A stretch of DNA of 64,000 nucleotides, from the NCBI RefSeq assembly GCF_026420845.1, contig NZ_JAOWCB010000032.1, positions 1 to 64,000 of the forward strand. The letters are read 5' to 3'. Position numbers and translations under genes: made by a program. Below, piece by piece: positions 58,433 through 64,000 of the stretch. Numbering within the stretch: the first letter of the stretch is position 1; each line of letters opens with the position of its first letter. The notes under the pieces are model-generated. The model searched no databases. It worked only from the letters and a program-made list of their open reading frames with translations, and was not told the origin of the DNA. The DNA is from Streptomyces sp. PR69 (lineage in GTDB: Bacteria > Actinomycetota > Actinomycetes > Streptomycetales > Streptomycetaceae).

Positions 58433-59350
58433 TCAGGCGGAGTGCTCGGCGTGCTCGGCGACGAGCGTGCGGGCCGCTTCGAGGTCGTCGGGGGTCTTCA
58501 GCGCCAGCGTCTTGACGCCCGGCAGGGCGCGCTTGGCCAGTCCGGTGAGGGTGCCGCCGGGGCAGACCTCGACCAGGGCGGTCGCGCCGCGCTGCTGGAA
58601 GGTCTCCATGCACAGGTCCCAGCGGACCGGGTTGGCGACCTGGCCTGCGAGCCGCGCCACGACCTCCGCGCCGTCCGTGACGACCTGGCCGTCCTTGTTG
58701 GAGACGTACGCGACCGAGGGGGCGGCCGGGGCGAGTGAGGCGGCGGCCTCCTCCAGGGCGGCGACCGCGGGCGCCATATGGCGGGTGTGGAACGCGCCCG
58801 CCACCTTCAGCGGGATCACCCGGGCCTTCTCCGGCTTGTTCTCGGCGAGCGCGGCAAGCTGCTCCGCCGTGCCCGCGGCCACGATCTGGCCCGCGCCGTT
58901 CACATTCGCCGGGGTCAGGCCCAGGCCCTCAAGGTGGGCGACGACCTGCTCCGGGTCGCCGCCGAGCACCGCCGACATGCCGGTCTGCGTCACGGCCGCG
59001 GCCTCGGCCATCGCCAGGCCCCGCTTCCGTACGAGACGCAGCGCGGACGTCTCGTCGAGGACGCCCGCGAAGACGGCCGCGGTGATCTCGCCGACGCTGT
59101 GGCCGGCGACGGCGTCGGGCGTCGCGCCGAGCGCGTCCGCGGACAGCAGTCCCGCGGCGACGAGCAGCGGCTGGGCCACGGCCGTGTCGCGGATCTGGTC
59201 GGCGTCGGCCTTTGTGCCGTAGTGGACGAGGTCGAGTCCGATGGCGTCGGACCAGGCCGCGAGGCGGTCAACGGCGCCGGGGAGGTCGAGCCAGGGGGTC
59301 AGAAAGCCGGGCGTCTGAGCGCCTTGGCCGGGAGCGACGAGTACGAGCAC
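58433..59350 (-). CDS. fabD: Malonyl-CoA:ACP transacylase
   Basis: 305 residues. Starts LVLVAPGQGAQTPGF after a GTG at 59350, as in the S. coelicolor protein; a GTG two codons upstream is the alternative. Active-site GHSVGE near residue 98 with catalytic Ser, later His in AGAFHTRHM and GQVANPVRWD. Transfers malonyl groups to AcpP for fatty acids and possibly type II polyketides. First gene of the operon, directly after fasR. Confidence 0.95.
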   Translation of the reverse strand: MLVLVAPGQGAQTPGFLTPWLDLPGAVDRLAAWSDAIGLDLVHYGTKADADQIRDTAVAQPLLVAAGLLSADALGATPDAVAGHSVGEITAAVFAGVLDETSALRLVRKRGLAMAEAAAVTQTGMSAVLGGDPEQVVAHLEGLGLTPANVNGAGQIVAAGTAEQLAALAENKPEKARVIPLKVAGAFHTRHMAPAVAALEEAAASLAPAAPSVAYVSNKDGQVVTDGAEVVARLAGQVANPVRWDLCMETFQQRGATALVEVCPGGTLTGLAKRALPGVKTLALKTPDDLEAARTLVAEHAEHSA

Positions 59351-59416
59351 CCTCACACTCTCTCTTGTGGACGGCTCCAAACGCCCGTGGGGACAGGGAC
59401 GAAGAACCGTCAGGGG

Positions 59417-59437
59417 AATTGTTGGTGTTCGACAAAA
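59417..59437. promoter_or_regulatory. Candidate FasR site / fab promoter element
   Basis: AATTGT (59417-59422) and ACAAAA (59432-59437) form an imperfect inverted pair with nine bases between, 67-87 bases upstream of fabD and overlapping the fasR stop region. FasR activates the fab operon from a site just upstream of fabD in S. coelicolor. The exact consensus is not recalled, so this is a candidate. Confidence 0.4.
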
Positions 59438-59439
59438 GT

Positions 59440-60624
59440 TTAGGGCTGGCTTTCGGCGTCGGCCAGACGCCCCAGGATCAGTGCGATCCGCAGCGTGAAC
59501 GCCGAGCGAACATCGGAGGGTGACCATCCGGTGACGTCAGTCACACGTCGCAGCCGGTAGCGCACGGTGTTGGGGTGGACGAAGAGCATCCGCGCCGCGC
59601 CCTCCAGACTGCTCGCCTGCTCCAGATAGACGCTCAGCGTCTCCAGCAGCGCCGAGCCCGCTTCCTCCAGCGGTCTGTAGATCTCCTCCACCAGCTGCTC
59701 GCGCGCGGCCGGGTCGGCGGCGATCGCGCGCTCCGGCAGCAGATCATCCGCGAGCACCGGGCGCGGGGCGTCCTGCCAGGCCGAACACGCCTTGAGCCCG
59801 GCGGCCGCGGCCTGCGCGGAGCGGGTGGCGGCCAGCAGATCGGGCACCACGGGACCGGCCACCACGGGACCGGCGGCGTACGGCCCGATCAGCGCCTTGG
59901 CGACCTGCAGCGGATTGTCGCTCCCGCCCGCGATGACCACGAGCCGGTCACCGAGCACCCCGGTCAGCACCTGGAGCTTGGCGTGCCGGGCGGCCCGGCG
60001 GATCGCCTCCACCGTCAGCTCGCTGTCCCCGTCGGGCGCGGTGCCCAGGATGACGCACACATGCTCGGGCGCGTTCCAGCCCAGGGCGGCGGCCCGGGAG
60101 ACCGCGCCCTCGTCGGCCTCGCCCGACAGCACCGCGTTGACGACCAGGGACTCCAGCCGGGCGTCCCACGCGCCGCGGGCCTCGGCGGCCTGCGCGTACA
60201 CCTGTGCGGTGGCGAAGGCGATCTCCCGTGCGTAGACGAGCAGCGCCTCGCGCAGCACCGACTCGTCGCCCGGTGCGGCGACCTCCTCGATCGCCGACTC
60301 CATGACCTCGATGGTGGTGCGCACCATCTCCACGGTCTGGCGCAGCGTGATCGCCCGGGTCAGCTCGCGCGGCGCCGTGCCGAAGACATCCGTGGAGATC
60401 GCCTGGGGGGTCTCCGGATGCCGGAACCACTCGGTGAACGCGGCGATGCCCGCCTGTGCCACCAGGCCGATCCAGGACCGGTTCTCCGGGGGCATCGCCC
60501 GGTACCAGGGCAGCGTCTCGTCCATGCGCGCGATGGCGCTGGCGGCGAGCCGGCCGGAGGACCGCTCCAGCCGGCGCAGAGTCGCGGAGTGCGGGTGTTC
60601 GTCGTTCGCTGCAGGTTCTGGCAC
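59440..60624 (-). CDS. fasR: FasR, PucR-type activator of fatty-acid synthesis
   Basis: 394 residues. C-terminal PucR helix-turn-helix: SLEGAARMLFVHPNTVRYRL then RRVTDVTGWSPSDVRSAFTL. The N-terminal two-thirds match the GGDEF-like regulator domain of PucR proteins. Its place immediately upstream of fabD-fabH-acpP-fabF is the same as S. coelicolor FasR (SCO2386), a positive regulator of that operon. GTG start at 60624. Confidence 0.93.
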   Translation of the reverse strand: MPEPAANDEHPHSATLRRLERSSGRLAASAIARMDETLPWYRAMPPENRSWIGLVAQAGIAAFTEWFRHPETPQAISTDVFGTAPRELTRAITLRQTVEMVRTTIEVMESAIEEVAAPGDESVLREALLVYAREIAFATAQVYAQAAEARGAWDARLESLVVNAVLSGEADEGAVSRAAALGWNAPEHVCVILGTAPDGDSELTVEAIRRAARHAKLQVLTGVLGDRLVVIAGGSDNPLQVAKALIGPYAAGPVVAGPVVPDLLAATRSAQAAAAGLKACSAWQDAPRPVLADDLLPERAIAADPAAREQLVEEIYRPLEEAGSALLETLSVYLEQASSLEGAARMLFVHPNTVRYRLRRVTDVTGWSPSDVRSAFTLRIALILGRLADAESQP

Positions 60625-60824
60625 GGGGACAAGAGTGCCTTATCGGGACGGGTGCGCGGAGTGGCGGGTCGGGCTACCCGTGCGTACGGGGTACGAGCCG
60701 GGCTACCGGGGTGTGCGGGGCATATCAGGGCGGGCCGCCCGCCGTGGCCGGACCGACCCGGCGCCCGCAGGGGGCGATGCCCCGCGTTGCCCTGGAGGGG
60801 TCGGCAGTCCCCCTGGAGGAGCGG

Positions 60825-60902
60825 TCCGGTGTACGCGCGGACGCGGGGTGCGGCGTCCGCGCGGGCGCGGGGGTGCCGGCGCGGTGACTGGCGTACACCG
60901 GA
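60825..60902. repeat. Nested inverted repeats between fasR and pirin
   Basis: An outer perfect 12-bp pair (TCCGGTGTACGC at 60825-60836, complement at 60891-60902) encloses an inner 10-bp hairpin GCGCGGACGC/GCGTCCGCGC (60835-60844 and 60853-60862). The 320-base gap (60625-60944) separates two divergent genes and has no ORF of note. It may be a double operator or a stable RNA structure. Confidence 0.65.
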
Positions 60903-60944
60903 CGCGGCGGTTCCGGCGCGGGGGCGCGGGGATACCGTGGGGGC

Positions 60945-61604
60945 GTGATTTCTGTACGGCGGGCAGGGGAGCGCTACCGCGGGGGCGACGCGGACGCGGG
61001 CATCGAGTCCTGGCACGCGTTCTCCTTCGGGAGCTTCTACGACCCCGACAACCTCCGCTTCGGCGCGATCCTCGCCTGCAACGAGGAACGCCTCGCGCCC
61101 GGCGCCGGATTCGACGAGCATCCGCACAGCCACACCGAGATCGTGACCTGGGTGGTCGAGGGGGAGCTGACCCACCGGGACTCCGCCGGACACGCCACCG
61201 TCGTACGGCCCGGCGACGTCCAGCGCCTCAGCTCCGCCGGCGGGGTGCGCCACATCGAGCGCAACGACGGCCCCGAGCCGCTGGTGTTCGTGCAGATGTG
61301 GCTCGCGCCGCATGACCCCGGCGGCGAGCCCTCGTACGAAATCGTGCGCGGCATCGCCGACTCCACGCCCTACGCCCTGCCGCAGGCGGGCGCGCTGCTG
61401 CACATACGGCGGCTCGCGCCCGGCGAGCGGACCGCGGTGCCGGGCGCGAACGCCGCGTATGCGCATATGGTGCGCGGCGCGGCGCTGTTGGGAGATGAGC
61501 AGCTCGGGCCCGGTGACTCGGCGCGGATCACCGGCGAGGACGGTCTTGAGCTGCGGGCGGGGGCTCAGGCCGCCGAGGTGCTGCTGTGGGAGCTCGGCGG
61601 CTGA
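60945..61604 (+). CDS. Pirin-family cupin protein
   Basis: 219 residues. Metal-binding motif HPHSHTEIVTWVVEGELTHR near residues 59-78 with three histidines (His59, His61 and a later one in GGVRHIERND), typical of pirins; quercetinase or redox-regulated roles are known in some. GTG start; upstream sequence GGGATACCGTGGGGGC has only a weak ribosome site. Confidence 0.88.
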   Translation: MISVRRAGERYRGGDADAGIESWHAFSFGSFYDPDNLRFGAILACNEERLAPGAGFDEHPHSHTEIVTWVVEGELTHRDSAGHATVVRPGDVQRLSSAGGVRHIERNDGPEPLVFVQMWLAPHDPGGEPSYEIVRGIADSTPYALPQAGALLHIRRLAPGERTAVPGANAAYAHMVRGAALLGDEQLGPGDSARITGEDGLELRAGAQAAEVLLWELGG

Positions 61605-61657
61605 GCCGCGCGGGACCCGCGGGACCGGGCGGGGACTGACCGGGGGCCTGCCGGGGC

Positions 61658-62887
61658 CTACCGCAGGGCGCTCTTGGCCTGCCAGTCCGCCCAGTCGACG
61701 TTCCAGACGCCCAGGCCGTTGTGCGGGGCGACCGTGCCCTTGGTGTCCGCGCCCTTGATCTCGAACGGATCGCCGATGCGTACCTGCCCGTACAGCCAGG
61801 CCGCGTCGGGGTCGCTCATGCCGATGCAGCCGGAGCTGCGGTTCGCCTTGCCGAGGTACTTGGCGTTCCACGGCGCGGCGTGCGCGTACATCCCCGACCA
61901 GGTCAGCCGCATCGAGTAGTCGACCATCTTGTCGTAGGCGCTGCCGAGGCCCACGGTCTCGGAGTTCATCCGGATCGTGCCCTCCTTCGACATCAGCACC
62001 GCGGTGCCGCGCCAGGAGCGCTTGTCGCCGCCGGGCGTGCCGCCGGAGACGGGGATCCGCCGGACCGCCGTGCCGTCGCGCTCCAGCGTGAGCTGCTTGC
62101 CGTCCAGGTCGACCTTGACGATCTGGCGGGCGCCGACGGTGAAGCCGACCTTGTAGTCGCGGACGAACCAGCCGCCGTCCTCACCCGAGTCGACGCCGTC
62201 GAGCCGCGCGTCCAGGGTGACCTTGGTGCCGGGCTCGAAGTACTCCTTCGGCCGCCAGTCGACGCGGTCCTTGCCCGACCAGTCGGTGAGCCAGCCCCAG
62301 GAGCCCTCGGTGTTGTTCGAGGTGGTCACCTTGAGCTGCTTCTCGACCGCGGCCTTGTTCTTCACGGGGTGGTCGAAGACCAGCGAGATCGGCTGGGCGA
62401 CCCCGACCGTGGCGCCGTCTCCCGGCCGCCAGTCGACCTTGTTGACCTTGTCGGCGGGGGCTGTGGTGAAGGACGAGCCGGCCGTGCCCGCCCGGCCGTC
62501 CTCGGCGCGGGTCTCCGCCTTGACCGTGTAGGTGACGCCGGGCGCGGCCACCCGGTCCGAGGTCCAGGTGCGGCCGTCCGCCGAGGTCGTGCCCGCCAGG
62601 GTGCGGCCCTTGCCGTCGGTGACGGTGACGGAGGTGAGGGCGCCCGTCTCGGCGGTGACCCGCACCGGTTCTCCGGCGGCGGCCCGCTCGCCCTGCGGGG
62701 TCACCGTGACGGCGACCTGCCGGGCGGCCGCGCCCTGCTGCGCGGCGTCCGTCTTCGCCTTCGCCTTCGACTCCCCATCCGGGGTGTCCGCGGAGGCGGA
62801 GCAGCCGGTGGCGGTGAGCGCGGCGACCGCGAGCAGCGCGCATATGTGTCCTACACGTATCTGGCCTCGTATCTGGCGGGAACGCAA
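61658..62887 (-). CDS. L,D-transpeptidase lipoprotein
   Basis: 409 residues. TTG start with GGAGG five bases upstream; no ATG/GTG alternative keeps the signal. Lipobox cysteine 29 (LTATGCSA). Two Ig-like domains (VTVTPQGERAAAGEPVRVTA; VDWRPGDGATVGVAQPISLV) precede the YkuD domain with His in GMYAHAAPWN and Cys in NRSSGCIGMSD. The usual SHGC motif reads SSGC, so one active-site-side residue differs. Forms 3-3 cross-links in peptidoglycan or attaches proteins. Very similar domain order to mycobacterial LdtMt2-type enzymes. Confidence 0.9.
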   Translation of the reverse strand: MRSRQIRGQIRVGHICALLAVAALTATGCSASADTPDGESKAKAKTDAAQQGAAARQVAVTVTPQGERAAAGEPVRVTAETGALTSVTVTDGKGRTLAGTTSADGRTWTSDRVAAPGVTYTVKAETRAEDGRAGTAGSSFTTAPADKVNKVDWRPGDGATVGVAQPISLVFDHPVKNKAAVEKQLKVTTSNNTEGSWGWLTDWSGKDRVDWRPKEYFEPGTKVTLDARLDGVDSGEDGGWFVRDYKVGFTVGARQIVKVDLDGKQLTLERDGTAVRRIPVSGGTPGGDKRSWRGTAVLMSKEGTIRMNSETVGLGSAYDKMVDYSMRLTWSGMYAHAAPWNAKYLGKANRSSGCIGMSDPDAAWLYGQVRIGDPFEIKGADTKGTVAPHNGLGVWNVDWADWQAKSALR

Positions 62888-63121
62888 CGGGACCTCCGGG
62901 TCGGCGGGTGGAGCGGCGAGGGCCGGCGGCTGAAGAACGCCGGGAAGATCGCCGGGACTTCAGGGACTCTAGGCCGCAGCGGCCGCGCGGAAGCGGGCCG
63001 AGCGGCTCTGTGACCGCCTCTGGGGCAGAACGGTCGTCGTCCCGTCACATTCGCCGCGCGGACCGGTCACGTCCGGCTGTGAGCCTTCCGGCGACCCAAT
63101 CGCGTAACTCAGGGAGGCGCA

Positions 63122-64000
63122 GTGTCAGCGCTGCTCGCAACGGCAGACGGGGAAGCGCACGGGCGCCGGGAAGGGCACGGGCGCCGGGAAGAGGCGGCCG
63201 GCGGGATCTGGCTGAGGCCGGTCACCGCCGGGGAATACCGTGCGTTCCTGGCGTCCCGCACCGGCGCCGCCCTCGGCGCGAGCTTTCTGCAGTGTCCCTC
63301 CTGGGCCGACGTCAAGGAGGGCTGGCGCTCCCAGCTGTTCGGCTGGGGCCCGCGGACGGGGCCGCAGGCGGGGCGGCTCACCGGAGCCGCCCTGGTGCTG
63401 CTGCGCCAGCTCCCCGGCACCCGCAAGCACTTCGCCTATCTGCCCGAAGGACCGGTCGCCGACTGGGCCGACCCGGACCTCGACCGCTGGCTCACCCCGC
63501 TGCTGCACCAGCTGCGCGCGTCGGGCGCGTTCGCGGTGCGGATCGGCCCCTCGCCCGCGTACCGGCGCTGGAACGCCGCCCGCCTCAAGTCCCTCACCGG
63601 GCGCGGCCGCCGCCTCTCCGACGTCCTCGCCTGCGAGGTCGACCCGCTGGGCGCGGCCGTCGCGGAACGGCTGCGGGCCCGCGGCTGGCGGCGCTGCGGC
63701 GAGGACGGCGCGGGCGGCGCGGGCGGCGACGGGGACGCCCAGCCCCGCCATGTCTTCAGGGTGCCGCTGACCGGCCGCACCGCCGACGACCTGTGGACGG
63801 GCCTCAACCAGGAGTGGCGGCGCAATGTGCGGCGCGCCGGCAAGGAAGGCGTCGAGGTGTCGCTGGGCACGGCCGCCGACCTGCCCGAGTTCTACCGGCT
63901 GCTGCGGATCACCGAACAGCGCGACGGCTTCCGGCTGGGCCGCTCCCTGGCGTACTACGAGCGCCAGTACGAGGCCCTCAACGCCGAGGAGCCCGGCCGG
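63122..64000 (+). CDS. FemAB-type peptidyltransferase, truncated by window end
   Basis: At least 293 codons, still open at the edge. GTG start with GGGAGG seven bases before. After a basic repeat stretch comes FLQCPSWADVKEGWRSQLFG, then KHFAYLPEGPVADWADPDLD, VFRVPLTGRTADDLW, and LNQEWRRNVRRAGKEGVEV, the FemAB/FemX aminoacyl-transferase order. These enzymes add the bridge glycine to lipid II in Streptomyces cell-wall synthesis. Divergent from the L,D-transpeptidase, which also acts on the wall. No stop within the window. Confidence 0.9.
   Translation, partial: MSALLATADGEAHGRREGHGRREEAAGGIWLRPVTAGEYRAFLASRTGAALGASFLQCPSWADVKEGWRSQLFGWGPRTGPQAGRLTGAALVLLRQLPGTRKHFAYLPEGPVADWADPDLDRWLTPLLHQLRASGAFAVRIGPSPAYRRWNAARLKSLTGRGRRLSDVLACEVDPLGAAVAERLRARGWRRCGEDGAGGAGGDGDAQPRHVFRVPLTGRTADDLWTGLNQEWRRNVRRAGKEGVEVSLGTAADLPEFYRLLRITEQRDGFRLGRSLAYYERQYEALNAEEPGR
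63157..63192 (+). repeat. 18-base tandem repeat in the FemAB gene start
   Basis: Unit GCACGGGCGCCGGGAAG(G/A), two copies, encoding HGRREG-HGRREE near the N-terminus. Confidence 0.9.

Overview
The window is chromosomal DNA from a Streptomyces or a very close relative. It has very high GC, frequent GTG starts, HrdA-type sigma factor, Mbl, MatB, a FasR-controlled fabD-fabH-acpP-fabF operon, and the G+C-rich intergenic repeats typical of the genus. From memory, the gene order from about 8.5 kb to the right end follows the S. coelicolor SCO2478 to SCO2386 interval in broad outline (FMN reductase, nitrate reductase, ferredoxin reductase, dnaG, hrdA, ABC pair, mbl, matB, fab cluster). That synteny was not checked by a search.

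The left 6.7 kb looks accessory. By eye it is less GC-biased and it has no housekeeping gene. It holds a small, probably undescribed RiPP locus on the minus strand: a 41-residue precursor-like peptide (3308-3433), a TfuA-like protein, a YcaO ATP-dependent cyclodehydratase-family enzyme and a SAM methyltransferase, the last three overlapping each other. TfuA plus YcaO is the pair known to install backbone thioamides, so the expected product is a thioamidated, possibly methylated, peptide. Upstream lies a second minus-strand operon of three small translationally coupled proteins (one DUF6415-like), a degenerate resolvase-like protein, and an XRE-TPR regulator with a 38-bp near-perfect palindrome before its start.

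6.7-10.8 kb: class F sortase with a secreted, C-terminally anchored partner; divergent soxR and FMN reductase with a SoxR box between; cutA; a gamma-glutamylcyclotransferase-like gene. 10.8-15.4 kb: assimilatory nitrate reductase carrying a Gly/Ala repeat insertion, a DinB/maleylpyruvate-isomerase-like protein, a decayed ORF and a sirohydrochlorin-chelatase-like protein. 16.3-22.8 kb: dgt, a ferredoxin reductase, dnaG and hrdA. 23-29.8 kb: a collapsed GT39 glycosyltransferase pseudogene, two coupled ABC exporters, a FGGY kinase and a YtxH protein. 30.0-30.4 kb: two tandem tRNA-Asn genes and a CAT-anticodon tRNA, with clear terminators.

30.6-36 kb: VOC and SRPBCC proteins, then the molybdate operon: ModE/TOBE protein, ModA lipoprotein, and a ModB-ModC fusion whose linker is encoded by a copy of the dispersed intergenic repeat. 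Molybdate uptake fits the molybdopterin nitrate reductase. 36-48 kb: a membrane protein joining sigma-like, anti-sigma zinc-finger and ricin-lectin parts; a second VOC protein; matB with an overlapping carboxyltransferase; LysE exporter; a GAF histidine kinase overlapping mbl; and two conserved unknowns. 48-54.9 kb: MarR regulator with divergent MDR oxidoreductase and ohr; EI24 protein; a VapBC-like toxin-antitoxin pair beside a collapsed LysE gene; a secreted pyroglutamyl-peptidase homologue with Ser in place of the catalytic Cys; and an SGNH lipoprotein. 55-64 kb: DUF3145, the fab operon with fasR, pirin, an L,D-transpeptidase, and a FemAB-type gene cut by the window end.
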